A DNA stretch of 64,000 nucleotides from Streptomonospora salina (GCF_014204715.1 NZ_JACHLY010000001.1:3618501-3682500); one strand, 5' to 3'. Counted from the stretch's first letter, positions 1 to 8,506 are shown. Program-made: numbers and translations. Notes: generated from the sequence alone by a model not told the origin.

Positions 1-261
1 TCATCGGCTGCTGCTGCCGGTGCGCTGGTCGGGGACGGGCATGCGGTTGCGGCGGCGCCGGTCGTGCTCCTGGACGATCGCCTGTGCGTAGCCGTGACTG
101 AGGCCGTACTCGTCGGCGAGCCAGTTGGTGCGTTCCAGGCAGCGGGTGAGACCGGGGCCCTTCTCCAGGGTGTCGAACCACTCGCTGAGTTCGCGGCCGG
201 TGACGGTCGGGATCCTTTCGATCAAGCGCGCGTGCAGCTCCGGCGAGTGGGTTACCGACAT
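1..261 (-). CDS. DUF4287 domain-containing protein
   Basis: A small soluble protein of 86 residues whose function is not known. Its core (SPELHARLIERIP, then TGRELSEWFDTLE, then NWLADEYGLSHGYAQAIV) has the pattern of DUF4287 proteins, short actinobacterial and proteobacterial proteins sometimes fused to a DUF5655 domain. I chose the ATG at 261 because a GGAGGT Shine-Dalgarno sits 5 nt upstream; a GTG at 267 is also open but would overlap that site. The stop codon is the first triplet of the window, so the gene is complete. It stands alone downstream of the thiolase gene on the same strand. Confidence 0.8.
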   Translation of the reverse strand: MSVTHSPELHARLIERIPTVTGRELSEWFDTLEKGPGLTRCLERTNWLADEYGLSHGYAQAIVQEHDRRRRNRMPVPDQRTGSSSR

Positions 262-322
262 TGGCACCTCCGTAGGTGAGTGGCACTTACCTGCGACACT
301 GCACCAGCATCACGGTTCGGAC

Positions 323-343
323 AAGACCTCCGGGCGGTCTTTT
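323..343. terminator. short hairpin between thiolase and DUF4287 genes
   Basis: AAGACC (323-328) can pair with GGTCTT (336-341) around a 7-nt loop, followed on the plus strand by more T. It lies downstream of the minus-strand thiolase gene. The stem is only 6 bp, so it is a weak terminator candidate. Confidence 0.35.
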
Positions 344-501
344 ACCCGGTGGATTCGTCGGACCCGCGTCCCGTCCCGATCACCCTCCGTTCGCCTCGGC
401 GACACGTTCGCGCGCATCGCCCGTGTCGCCGGGCCTGCCGCGGCCGGAGGCGGGAGCCGTCCCCGCCGCCCCGGCCGCGGCTGCCGGTCGTGCCGGTCGG
501 G

Positions 502-1725
502 TCAGTTGAGGCGCTCGAAGACGGCGGCCATCCCCTGGCCGCCGCCCACGCACATGGTCTCCAGCCCGAAGGTCGCGTCGTGGAAGTCCAAGCCGTTGAG
601 CAGCGTTCCGGTGATGCGGGCGCCGGTCATGCCGAAGGGGTGGCCGACGGCGATCGCACCGCCGTTGACGTTGAGCTGGGAGTCGATGTCGATGCCCAGT
701 TCGTCGGCGGCGGGCAGCACCTGCGCGGCGAAGGCCTCGTTGATCTCGACGAGGTCGATGTCGCCGACGCTCATGTTCGCCCGGGCCAGCGCCTGGCGCG
801 AGGCCTCGACCGGGCCCAGGCCCATGATCTCCGGGGACAGGCCGCTCACCCCGGTGGAGACGATGCGCGCGATGGGCGTCAAGCCGAGCTGGGCGGCCTT
901 GGTGTCGCTCATGACGACCAGCGCGGCGGCGCCGTCGTTGAGCGGGCAGGCGTTGCCGGCCGTCACGGTGCCGTCGGGACGGAAGACCGGCTCCAGCTGG
1001 GAGACCTTTTCGTAGGTGGTGCCCCGGCGCGGCCCGTCGTCGGTGTCGGCGACCGTTCCGTCGGGCGTGGTCACCGGGGTGATCTCGCGGCCCCAGAACC
1101 CGTTGTCGATGGAGCGCTCGGCCAGGTTCTGCGAACGCACGCCGAACTCGTCCTGGCGCTGCCGCGAGACGCCGCGGATCTGGGAGACGTTCTCGGCGGT
1201 CTGGCCCATCGAGGTGTAGACGTCGGGCAGCCGGTCGTCCTCGCGGGGGTCGTGCCAGGTCTCGGCGCCGCCCTCGGCGCGCTTGGCGGTGCGCTCTTCG
1301 GCGTCGGCGAACACCGGGTTCTTGGTCTCGGGCAGGGAGTCGCTGTTGCCCTTGGTGAAGCGGCTGACCATCTCCACGCCGGCCGAGACGAACACGTCGC
1401 CCTCGCCGGCCTTGATGGCGTGGTAGGCCATCCGGGTGGTCTGCAGCGACGAGGAGCAGTAGCGCGTCAGCGTGGTTCCGGGCACGGTGTCCAGGCCGAG
1501 CTGCACGGCGACGACGCGGGCGAGGTTGTTGCCCTGTTCGCCGCCGGGCAGTCCGCAGCCCAGCATGAGGTCGTCGATGGAGTTCGGGTCCAGCTGCGGG
1601 ACCTGGGCGAGCGCGGCGGAGACGATCTGGGCGGTGATGTCGTCGGGGCGCAGGTCTTTGAGGGAGCCTTTGAACGCGCGTCCGATCGGCGAACGGGCGG
1701 TTGCGACGATGACGGCTTCGGGCAT
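502..1725 (-). CDS. fadA: acetyl-CoA C-acyltransferase (thiolase)
   Basis: Thiolase-superfamily enzyme of 407 residues. The family cleaves 3-ketoacyl-CoA with CoA to give acetyl-CoA and a shortened acyl-CoA, or runs the reverse condensation. The nucleophilic Cys is in TRYCSSSLQT (C90), the catalytic His in GGAIAVGHPFG (H362), and the second catalytic Cys in METMCVGGGQG-like context (C392). The sequence starts directly with the fold (MPEAVIVATARSPIG) and has normal family length. A GAAAGG site lies 8 nt before the ATG. No FadB-type partner is next to it. A palindromic operator-like site (1755-1772) is 30 nt upstream, so a TetR-type regulator of acyl-CoA metabolism may control it (inference). 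Whether it is degradative or biosynthetic cannot be decided from sequence. Confidence 0.93.
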   Translation of the reverse strand: MPEAVIVATARSPIGRAFKGSLKDLRPDDITAQIVSAALAQVPQLDPNSIDDLMLGCGLPGGEQGNNLARVVAVQLGLDTVPGTTLTRYCSSSLQTTRMAYHAIKAGEGDVFVSAGVEMVSRFTKGNSDSLPETKNPVFADAEERTAKRAEGGAETWHDPREDDRLPDVYTSMGQTAENVSQIRGVSRQRQDEFGVRSQNLAERSIDNGFWGREITPVTTPDGTVADTDDGPRRGTTYEKVSQLEPVFRPDGTVTAGNACPLNDGAAALVVMSDTKAAQLGLTPIARIVSTGVSGLSPEIMGLGPVEASRQALARANMSVGDIDLVEINEAFAAQVLPAADELGIDIDSQLNVNGGAIAVGHPFGMTGARITGTLLNGLDFHDATFGLETMCVGGGQGMAAVFERLN

Positions 1726-1752
1726 GTCCGCGGCCTTTCTGGTACGGGACGG

Positions 1753-1772
1753 TTACCGACCAGTAGGTCGGT
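1753..1772. promoter_or_regulatory. palindromic operator upstream of thiolase
   Basis: ACCGAC, 6 nt, GTCGGT (1755-1772) is a perfect dyad. The left part, TTACCGACCAGTAG (1753-1766), recurs exactly at 5664-5677 before the acyltransferase gene. Dyads of this size upstream of fatty-acid genes in actinobacteria are usually TetR-family sites; the regulator is not in this window. Confidence 0.6.
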
Positions 1773-1789
1773 CGGTGTGGTACCCGACG

Positions 1790-2893
1790 TTAGCCTGTCG
1801 CGGAGCCTTCGCTCATCTCCGGGGCCGGATAGCCGGGCGCATCCCGACCGCTACCCCCCGCCGCGGCGGCGCTATCCCCGCCGGTGCCCTCGGCGTCCGC
1901 CGCACGGGCCCCGCCGCGATCCGCACCCGCGGTGCGGGGCCGCCGGACGAGCGCCGCCCACCGGCGTCCCCGCGGCGCCTGCCCGCGGTCGTCGGCGCCG
2001 GCCCGGCTGACTTCGCTGCCGCCCGCCTCGGCGGCCTCGGTCGCGGCCCGGTCCACCGGCAGCGGAGACTCCCGGATCCCGGCGGCGGGCCCGGCGGTCT
2101 CGGGCAGCAGTTCCAGTGCCGCACACGCTGAGGGCAGCACCGCCGCCGCGGCGTAGGCGTAGCCCTTCGCGGACGGGTGGAAACGGTCCGGACCGAAAAA
2201 CTCCTCCGGCTGAGCCAGAAAGTCGGACGCCAGGAGGTCGCTCAGGGACACCGCCCGGCCGCCCTCCTCGACGACCGCGATCGTCTGGGCGGCGGCCAGC
2301 TGGCGTGAGGCGCGGCGCGCGAGGGACCGCAGCGGTTGCCCGATCGGCTGGACCGTGCCCAGGTCCGGGCAGGTACCCACCACGACCGCGGTGCCGGCGC
2401 CGACCAGCTCGCGCACGACACCGCGCAGCTGCGCCACCGCCTCGGTCGGGCGCTGCCGGCGGATGACGTCGTTGGCGCCGATGAAGATCACCGCGAGGTC
2501 GGGCGGATGGTCGCGCAGCTTGTCCAGTTGGACGGGAAGGTGCGCTGAGACGGCGCCCGTACGGGCCAGGCGGCGCAGCCGCACCGGGCGGTCGGCGACG
2601 GCGGCGATGCCCGACGCCAGCATGCTTCCCGGCGTCCGGTCGGCCTCGGCGACGGCGAACCCCGCCGCGGTGGAGTCGCCCATCATCGCGAACCGGATCG
2701 GCCGGCCCCCGCCGTGCCCGTAGACGCCGTTGACCCGGGGCGCCTGCCACCGGGTGGATCCCACCGTCTTCACCGCATGGCGGGCCTGCACGTACAGCAG
2801 ACCGACGGTCGACGCCCCCAGCAGAGTCAGACCGCCGCCGCCGAACGCGGTGGCCGTCGCGATCCGCCGGGCACGTGCGGCGCGCAGCATCAT
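1790..2893 (-). CDS. SGNH/GDSL-type hydrolase with N-terminal membrane anchor
   Basis: Esterase or lipase-like protein of 367 residues. After a short basic start (MMLRAARARR) comes one hydrophobic segment (about residues 14-34), so the enzyme is probably exported and membrane-anchored. Block I with the nucleophile Ser is MMGDSTAAGFAV, block III is IFIGANDVI, and block V is PDRFHPSAKGY with the Asp/His pair. Together these give a complete SGNH catalytic set. The last roughly 90 residues are low-complexity, rich in Ala, Gly and Arg, and probably disordered. The ATG at 2893 has GGGAGG 5 nt upstream; the frame is open further upstream but without a ribosome site. The substrate is unknown. The gene is divergent from cystathionine beta-synthase. 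Confidence 0.85.
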   Translation of the reverse strand: MMLRAARARRIATATAFGGGGLTLLGASTVGLLYVQARHAVKTVGSTRWQAPRVNGVYGHGGGRPIRFAMMGDSTAAGFAVAEADRTPGSMLASGIAAVADRPVRLRRLARTGAVSAHLPVQLDKLRDHPPDLAVIFIGANDVIRRQRPTEAVAQLRGVVRELVGAGTAVVVGTCPDLGTVQPIGQPLRSLARRASRQLAAAQTIAVVEEGGRAVSLSDLLASDFLAQPEEFFGPDRFHPSAKGYAYAAAAVLPSACAALELLPETAGPAAGIRESPLPVDRAATEAAEAGGSEVSRAGADDRGQAPRGRRWAALVRRPRTAGADRGGARAADAEGTGGDSAAAAGGSGRDAPGYPAPEMSEGSATG

Positions 2894-3241
2894 GTCCGCC
2901 TCCCTGCTAAGCGCGGTCGGTCCTCGCGGCCCGCCCGAGCGGTGCGGGCGACGGTTCCCGTGCAGGACCGCACCCGCTGGAACGGCGTTCCGACCGTCGG
3001 TGTTCCCGCACGCGCGACGGTTCACGTGCCCGGCGCCGCCGCGACTGCGAAGTGTCACCGCCGAGTCAGCCGGGTAGACCCGATGGTCCGCGCAAGGGGG
3101 CGGCGAAGCCGTTGGGATTCCCTGCTCGTGCGGGGAGCGCGGCGGAGTGCCTCCGGTTTAGAGTCGGGTCAGCGGCGGCCCGCCCCCGATCGGGCGCGGG
3201 CGGCCTTCAGCAACGGCGCTGAACGTGAGAGGGGCACAGCA
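2894..3241. other. 348-nt divergent intergenic region (SGNH hydrolase / cbs)
   Basis: Contains promoters for both flanking genes. On the plus strand TAGAGT at 3159-3164 is a plausible -10 for cbs. The presumed leader can fold a hairpin at 3178-3201 (GCCCGC paired with GCGGGC, one C-C mismatch, three more pairs, GATC loop), ending 40 nt before the cbs ATG. I see no gene here. Confidence 0.5.
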
Positions 3242-4609
3242 ATGCGGGTGCACAACACCCTGATCGACCTCGTAGGGGACACCCCCCTGCTCCAGATGAA
3301 CAAGGTCACCAGTGGGCTCGCCCCGACCGTTCTGGCCAAGGTCGAATACTTCAACCCCGGCGGATCGGTCAAGGACCGCATCGCCCTGCGCATGGTCGAG
3401 GAAGCCGAGAAGAGCGGCGCGCTGCGCCCCGGCGGGACCATCGTCGAACCCACCTCGGGCAACACCGGTGTCGGCCTGGCGATCGTGGCCGCCGAAAAGG
3501 GCTACCGCTGCGTGTTCGTCTGCCCGGACAAAGTCGGCAACGACAAGCTGTCGGTCCTGCGGGCCTACGGCGCCGAAGTCGTGGTCTGCCCGACCACCGT
3601 CGCTCCCGACCACCCCGACTCCTACTACTCGGTCTCCGAGCGCATGGCCGAAACCGTCCCCGGAGCGTGGCGGCCCAACCAGTACGCCAACCAGGCCAAC
3701 CCCGACTCGCACTACCACTCCACCGGCCCGGAGATCTGGGAGCAGACCGGCGGCCGCATCACCCACTTCGTATGCGGCATCGGCACCGGCGGCACCGTCA
3801 CCGGGGCCGGGCGCTACCTCAAGGAGGTCTCCGACGGCCGGGTGAGCGTCATCGGCGCTGACGCGGAGGGATCGGTCTACTCCGGCGGCAGCGGGCGGCC
3901 CTACCTCGTCGAAGGCGTGGGCGAGGACATCTGGCCCGAGACCTACGACCCCTCGGTCTGCGACGAGGTCATCCCGGTCAGCGACAAGGAGTCGTTCCTG
4001 ATGACCCGCCGCCTGGCCCGCGACGAGACGCTGCTCGTGGGCGGCTCCTGCGGGCTCGCGGTGGTCGCCGCCCTGCGTGTGGCCGAGCGGGCCGGCCCCG
4101 ACGACGTCATCGTGGTGCTGCTGCCCGACGGCGGCCGCGGCTACCTGAGCAAGATCTTCAACGACGAGTGGATGGCCGACTTCGGTTTCCTCGCCGAGGA
4201 GACCGGCGAACCCGCCGCCGGCGACGTCCTCGCGGCCAAGGGCAGCGAACTGCCGGAGTTCGTGCACATCCACCCCCACGAGAGCGTCGGGACCGCGGTG
4301 TCGGTGATGCGCGAATACAGCGTCTCCCAAGTGCCGGTGATGAAGGAGGAGCCGCCCGTCATGGCCGCCGAGGTCGTAGGCGCCCTCGCCGAGCGCGACG
4401 TGCTGGACGCGCTGTTCAGCCAGCGGGCGCAACTGGAGGATCCGGTCGAGCGGCACATGGGCCCGCCGCTGCCGGTGGTCGGCTCCGGCGAGCCGGTCAG
4501 CCGCTGCGTGGAGCTGCTGCGCCAGGCCGGGGCGGTCGTGGTGCTGCGCGACGGCAAACCTTCGGGCGTGGTGACCCGCCAGGACGTGCTCAAACACCTG
4601 TCGGGCTGA
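3242..4609 (+). CDS. cbs: cystathionine beta-synthase
   Basis: PLP enzyme of 455 residues that condenses serine and homocysteine to cystathionine (reverse transsulfuration). The N-terminal catalytic domain has the PLP lysine in NPGGSVKDR (K44), the substrate loop EPTSGNTGVGLA, and the phosphate-binding GTGGTVTGAG. The last ~120 residues (from about EFVHIHPHESVGTAVSVMREYSV) are two CBS (Bateman) repeats ending VVTRQDVLKHLSG, the usual regulatory module of actinobacterial Cbs. GAGAGGGG precedes the ATG. Upstream in-frame extension is open but has no start with a ribosome site. It stands alone; the usual partner cystathionine gamma-lyase is not in the window. Cytoplasmic. Confidence 0.95.
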   Translation: MRVHNTLIDLVGDTPLLQMNKVTSGLAPTVLAKVEYFNPGGSVKDRIALRMVEEAEKSGALRPGGTIVEPTSGNTGVGLAIVAAEKGYRCVFVCPDKVGNDKLSVLRAYGAEVVVCPTTVAPDHPDSYYSVSERMAETVPGAWRPNQYANQANPDSHYHSTGPEIWEQTGGRITHFVCGIGTGGTVTGAGRYLKEVSDGRVSVIGADAEGSVYSGGSGRPYLVEGVGEDIWPETYDPSVCDEVIPVSDKESFLMTRRLARDETLLVGGSCGLAVVAALRVAERAGPDDVIVVLLPDGGRGYLSKIFNDEWMADFGFLAEETGEPAAGDVLAAKGSELPEFVHIHPHESVGTAVSVMREYSVSQVPVMKEEPPVMAAEVVGALAERDVLDALFSQRAQLEDPVERHMGPPLPVVGSGEPVSRCVELLRQAGAVVVLRDGKPSGVVTRQDVLKHLSG

Positions 4610-4772
4610 GCCGGAGGCCGGCGGACCGGTGCCCGCGCGGCGCCGCTCCGCCGGCGCGGTCCCGTCCGGCGCCGCCGTGCCCGGCGTCCGGCGGCGCAAT
4701 GCCAGAATGGCGGTTTCAGCGCAGGTCTCCCACCGCCGGACACGGCGGGATCCGCGATCACGAGGAGTACGG

Positions 4773-5564
4773 GTGGGTTTGTTCGACCAGGGCGGCGACG
4801 CAGCGGGCGGAGCGGAGCAGCCGCAGGACACGTCGCAGCTGCTGGAACGGGCGGCCGCGGCCTTCGACGCCGGGGACTACGCCGCCGCGGAGCCCCTGTT
4901 CGCCGAGGCGGTCCGGGTGCTGAGCGATCAGCCCGCCCACGGCCCCGAAGAGGGGGCCGAGCTCACCTTCCAGGTGATCGCCGTGTGCATGATGCTCGCC
5001 CGGGCCCGCGAGCACCTCGGCGACGACAGCGGGGCGCAGAGCGCCGCCACGACCGCCGAGTCGGCGGTGCGCGACCTCGTCGACGTGGACCGGCTGGACG
5101 AGATCGCCCGGCGCGCGCCCGATCTCGCGCGCGAGTACCTGTCCATCGCCGACTTCCTGGCGGCTCTGGCGGTCAAGTCGATGTTCGCGCGCATGGACGA
5201 CGAGTCCCTGGACGAGCCCGAGCTGGAGGGCTACCTGGGGTGGACCGGCAACGCGGTGGGCGCGTTCGTGCTGGCGGCCCGGGGGGACCCGCGGCCCGAG
5301 GTGTGCACCGGACTGGGCCGGGTGCTGGTGCGGCACGCCCTGGTGGCGCTGACCGTCAACCGCCTGGACGAGGCCCTGGACCACCTCGACCAGGCGATGG
5401 GGCTCATGCCCGACTACGAGCCGCAGCAGTGGTGGTTCGGCACGGTCCGCGAGGCCCTCGACTCGATCGAGGCGGTCCAGCCCGGCGTTCTCGACCGCCT
5501 GGCAGCCGACTCCGACCTCGCCCGCTTCCGCCGCGGCGAGGTGACCGAACCCGGGCGGGACTGA
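4773..5564 (+). CDS. tetratricopeptide-like protein, function unknown
   Basis: Soluble, acidic, largely alpha-helical protein of 263 residues. Near the N-terminus LLERAAAAFDAGDYAAAEPLFAEAV is a clear TPR-like helix pair, and a second helical pair (HALVALTVNRLDEALDHLDQAM) occurs near residue 205. No catalytic motif is visible, so a scaffold or adaptor role is likely but the partner is unknown. The GTG at 4773 follows an AGGAG box by 5 nt; the longer open frame upstream is Arg-rich and looks non-coding. It lies 163 nt after cbs on the same strand and could be read through from it. Confidence 0.75.
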   Translation: MGLFDQGGDAAGGAEQPQDTSQLLERAAAAFDAGDYAAAEPLFAEAVRVLSDQPAHGPEEGAELTFQVIAVCMMLARAREHLGDDSGAQSAATTAESAVRDLVDVDRLDEIARRAPDLAREYLSIADFLAALAVKSMFARMDDESLDEPELEGYLGWTGNAVGAFVLAARGDPRPEVCTGLGRVLVRHALVALTVNRLDEALDHLDQAMGLMPDYEPQQWWFGTVREALDSIEAVQPGVLDRLAADSDLARFRRGEVTEPGRD

Positions 5565-5663
5565 CGGGGCGCGTCGCCCTACCGGGGCGGCCGTCGCCGG
5601 CGCCGAGGGCGGCCACGGGTACGCGGTCGCCGGGGCACCGGCCGTAAACTGGGCATCTCCTCA

Positions 5664-5677
5664 TTACCGACCAGTAG
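5664..5677. promoter_or_regulatory. second copy of the TTACCGACCAGTAG motif
   Basis: Exact 14-nt match to 1753-1766 at the thiolase promoter, ending 8 nt before the ATG at 5686. The right half-site (GTCGGT) found at the thiolase is missing here. The motif runs into TAGATT (5675-5680), a possible -10 of a leaderless promoter. Confidence 0.5.
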
Positions 5678-5685
5678 ATTTGGGG

Positions 5686-6390
5686 ATGCGGGTGTCACGA
5701 CTGGTGTCCTGGATCCTGCGCCGACTGTGGGCGTGGGCGCGGAGCCATGCCGATATCCGTTCCGGCTCGCGCGCGGCGCGCCGCTTCGCCGCCTACGGGA
5801 CGGGGACCTCGATCGCCTTTCCGCCCGCGACCGTCTTCGGTGAACCGTGGATCGCGCTGGGCGCCCACACGCTGGTGGGCGCCGATATGACCCTGACCGC
5901 GGGCATGGTGCCCGGCCAGGAGCTGGGTTCCGGCGGGCCGCTGATCCGCATCGGCGACGGGTGCACGATCGGTCGCGGCTCGCACCTGGTCGCCCACCGC
6001 TCGATCGAACTGGGCGACGACGTCTTCACCGGGCCCTACGTCTACATCACCGACCAGAACCACGTCTACGCCGACGTCGACGTGCCGGTGGGCCGGCAGT
6101 GGCCCGCCGACGACCCGGTGCGCGTCGGCGACGGCACCTGGATCGGTGCCCACGCCGTCGTACTGCCCGGCGTGCGGCTGGGTCGCAACTGCGTCGTGGC
6201 GGCCGGATCCGTGGTGCGGCCGGGCGCCTACCCCGACCACAGCGTCGTCGCGGGCGTCCCCGGGAAGGTCGTGCGCCGCTACGATCCCGAGTCCGGCTGG
6301 GTGCCGCCGCTGCGCAGCGACGCGGCCGACGGCGGCGGGAGCGACGGTGCGCCGGTGGACGGCGCGGACATGGCGCAGCCGGAGGTGTAG
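5686..6390 (+). CDS. left-handed beta-helix (hexapeptide) acyltransferase
   Basis: Protein of 234 residues in the maltose/galactoside O-acetyltransferase superfamily. Hexapeptide repeats are visible as LIRIGDGCTIGRGSHLVAH, IELGDDVFTGPYVYI and VRVGDGTWIGAHAVVLPGV, followed by the canonical end NCVVAAGSVV and VVAGVPGKVVRRY. The family's catalytic His is probably in TDQNHVY. Such enzymes acetylate or acylate sugars and lipids. An N-terminal stretch (LVSWILRRLWAWAR) may associate with the membrane. The ATG at 5686 is preferred; a TTG at 5680 is possible. The gene shares its operator-like 14-mer with the thiolase, which suggests co-regulation with acyl-CoA metabolism and perhaps an acyl donor (inference). 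Confidence 0.85.
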   Translation: MRVSRLVSWILRRLWAWARSHADIRSGSRAARRFAAYGTGTSIAFPPATVFGEPWIALGAHTLVGADMTLTAGMVPGQELGSGGPLIRIGDGCTIGRGSHLVAHRSIELGDDVFTGPYVYITDQNHVYADVDVPVGRQWPADDPVRVGDGTWIGAHAVVLPGVRLGRNCVVAAGSVVRPGAYPDHSVVAGVPGKVVRRYDPESGWVPPLRSDAADGGGSDGAPVDGADMAQPEV

Positions 6391-6424
6391 GACCCGGCGC
6401 GCCCCTCCGAGAGCCGTTCCGGGC

Positions 6425-6440
6425 CGGGGCCACCGCCCCG
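6425..6440. terminator. terminator between convergent genes
   Basis: CGGGGC (6425-6430), loop CACC, GCCCCG (6435-6440) lies between the acyltransferase and the convergent membrane protein gene. Short but perfect stem in the right place. Confidence 0.5.
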
Positions 6441-6470
6441 AGGGTTCGGCGCTCGGCCGAGCGTGCGGGC

Positions 6471-7499
6471 TCAACCGGCGGACGCGTCGCCCCGCCCGCC
6501 GCCGGCCTCCGCCCCGCCCGCCGGGGGAGGGGCGGGACGCGGTCCGGCGGCCGAGCGGGTGACCGCCAGCGCGCCGCCGGCCCACACCAGGTCGGCGGCG
6601 GTCATGGACAGGCGGGACAGTGCTGCCACCACCAGCGCGGATCCGGGGTCGAGCACCGGCGCCAGGCACACCACCAGCACCAGTTCGCGCACGCCCAGCC
6701 CGGCGGGGGCGACGACCACCAGCAGTCCCAGTGTCCAGGCCAGCGCATAGGCGCCGGCGGCGACCGGTAGGGCGCGGACGTCGGCCCCGCCGCCCGCGGC
6801 GGCGACGAGCACCCACACGTGCACCGACAGCGGGACCCACGCGGCCAGCGACCAGCCCAGCGCTCCGGCCATGCCGCGGCCGGACGCGCGTTCCAGCTCT
6901 GCGGCCGCCGGCAGCGAGCCGCTCCCGGTTCCGTCCCGCGGCCCCCGGATCCGGCGCACGAGCCGCAGGACCGCGTTGATCAGCCCCGTCACCACCCGCG
7001 GATGGAGCAGGGCGAGCAGGAACGGCGCCAGCGCCAGCAGCCACCACCAGCGGCGCGCCGCATCGGTGCTGACGAACGGCAGGGTTCCGGCGGCCACCGC
7101 GAGGTTCACGGTCAGTGTCGCCGCCACCGCCAGCACGGTCGCGGCGGCCCCGCGCTGCCGCGCGACATCGTGGTCGCGGGCCAACTCGACCTGGGCCACG
7201 AACGCCCACACCGACCCCGGAAGATACTTGCCGAGCTGCCCCAGGAACATCACCCGCGCAGCCGTGCCGACCGGCAGCCGGGACCCCAGACCCGCGAGGA
7301 TCGCCCGCCAGGCCAGCATCTGCGCGCCGAGCGCGGCCAGCGCCGCCGGCAGCGACGCGGCCACCGCCCACGGCGACAGCGCCGCCAGCGCTTCGCGCGC
7401 CTCCTCCCAGCGGCTGTACAGCGCGAACCCGGCGCACGCCAGCACGACCACGACGACGGCCAGGCGCACCCACCGGTTGCTGCGAAGGCGGTTCAGCAC
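6471..7499 (-). CDS. lysylphosphatidylglycerol synthase transmembrane (UPF0104-like) protein
   Basis: Integral membrane protein of 342 residues with about seven to eight hydrophobic segments. It has the family's two recognisable motifs: GQLGKYLPGSVWAFVAQ in an early loop and VVVAPAGLGVRELVLV near residue 270. These match the membrane part of MprF and the UPF0104 family. The soluble lysyl-transfer domain of MprF is absent, so a lipid flippase or lipid-handling role is likelier than aminoacylation. The C-terminal 40 residues are Pro/Gly/Ala-rich. The GTG start at 7499 is probably leaderless: TAGGCT ends 6 nt upstream and there is no Shine-Dalgarno. Confidence 0.8.
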   Translation of the reverse strand: MLNRLRSNRWVRLAVVVVVLACAGFALYSRWEEAREALAALSPWAVAASLPAALAALGAQMLAWRAILAGLGSRLPVGTAARVMFLGQLGKYLPGSVWAFVAQVELARDHDVARQRGAAATVLAVAATLTVNLAVAAGTLPFVSTDAARRWWWLLALAPFLLALLHPRVVTGLINAVLRLVRRIRGPRDGTGSGSLPAAAELERASGRGMAGALGWSLAAWVPLSVHVWVLVAAAGGGADVRALPVAAGAYALAWTLGLLVVVAPAGLGVRELVLVVCLAPVLDPGSALVVAALSRLSMTAADLVWAGGALAVTRSAAGPRPAPPPAGGAEAGGGRGDASAG

Positions 7500-7505
7500 C
7501 CCGCC

Positions 7506-7511
7506 AGCCTA
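7506..7511 (-). promoter_or_regulatory. leaderless -10 (TAGGCT)
   Basis: On the minus strand TAGGCT lies 6 nt before the GTG at 7499, the distance expected when transcription starts at or next to the start codon. Confidence 0.5.
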
Positions 7512-7573
7512 GTCCCGCCGGCGTCCGGGAAAGCGGTTGTAGGGGCCGGGGCCGCGACGGCGGCCGCGGCCCC

Positions 7574-8506
7574 CTACCCCGATGCGGGGCCGGTGAGGAA
7601 GGACTCGATCGCGTCCGCGACCGCTTCCGGCCGGGTCATGTGGGCCGGGTACGGCGCGGCGAGCCGCTGGGCGCTGCGGTTGGCCCGCGGCGGGGCGGCG
7701 AGTTCGCCGGCGGCCCGGGCGGCGAGGACCTCGCGGAGGAGGGCGGGGGCGCCGGGAATCGGCGGGAAGGCTCCGTCGCCGACCACCGCCAGCGTGGGGA
7801 CCCGCGGGTCGGCGGCCGGCCCGTCGGTTTCACGGGCGTCGAGGTCGGCCGACATCGCCCGTACGGCGCGCGGGCCCGGGCGCAGCGAAACGAGGCGGTC
7901 CTCGCGCACCGACGCCCGCAGCGCCGTGGCCTCCGCCACCGCGCCGGGCACTTCCCAGACGCCGGTGCGGTAACCGGCCACCAGCCGGTCGAACACCTCG
8001 GCGGGCATCGGCGAGCAGGCGGCGGCCAGCTGGTCCACCAGGAACGCGCGGACCGTCGCCGCGGCGGCTGCGGCCCGCTCGACGGCGATACCGAGGTGCG
8101 CGGCGACGACGTCTGCGTCCGGCCGGGCGAAGCCGTCGATGCTCACCGCCGCCGTGAGGTCGGCGCGCCGGGCGGCGAACAGGGCGGTCACCGCGCCGCC
8201 GAGGCCGTATCCCGCCACCGCCGGTGCGCGGAGCCCGAACCGCTCGATCACGCGGGCCAGGTCGTCGACACAGCCGTCGACCGTCCAATCGCCGTCGGCT
8301 GAGCGTCCGTGGCCGCGCAGATCGTAGGTGTAGACGGGGTGCCGCGGCGCGAGCAGCCCCGCAACCGGATCCCACTCCTCCAGGGTGCCGCCCAGCCCGT
8401 GCAGCAGGACCACGGGCGCCCCGGGGCCGTCGCGCCCCCGGACCGCGAGGCTCGGGGAGTGCGGCCCGCCCTCGACGAGGGCCTCCCAGGGCGGCGCCGT
8501 CGCCAT
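7574..8506 (-). CDS. alpha/beta hydrolase-fold protein lacking the nucleophile serine
   Basis: Protein of 310 residues with the alpha/beta hydrolase layout: oxyanion motif VVLLHGLGGTLEEW, the DLRGHGRS strand, and a nucleophile elbow. The elbow reads AGYGLGGAV, so Gly (residue 101, codon 8204-8206) sits where GxSxG enzymes carry Ser. The acid (VVGDGAF) and His (AHMTRPEAV) positions look intact. With Gly at the nucleophile it should not act by the normal serine mechanism; it could be a pseudo-enzyme, a cofactor-free oxygenase-like fold, or a recent loss mutation (GGC versus AGC differ by one base). The ATG at 8506 has a strong GGGAGGTGG upstream. Divergent from the methyltransferase gene. Confidence 0.85.
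   Translation of the reverse strand: MATAPPWEALVEGGPHSPSLAVRGRDGPGAPVVLLHGLGGTLEEWDPVAGLLAPRHPVYTYDLRGHGRSADGDWTVDGCVDDLARVIERFGLRAPAVAGYGLGGAVTALFAARRADLTAAVSIDGFARPDADVVAAHLGIAVERAAAAAATVRAFLVDQLAAACSPMPAEVFDRLVAGYRTGVWEVPGAVAEATALRASVREDRLVSLRPGPRAVRAMSADLDARETDGPAADPRVPTLAVVGDGAFPPIPGAPALLREVLAARAAGELAAPPRANRSAQRLAAPYPAHMTRPEAVADAIESFLTGPASG

Noticed and set aside
2714-3241. N-terminal extension of cystathionine beta-synthase by about 176 codons
   Set aside because: The upstream stretch overlaps the divergent SGNH gene, is Arg/Pro-rich, and the family N-terminus begins at the ATG at 3242 with its own ribosome site.
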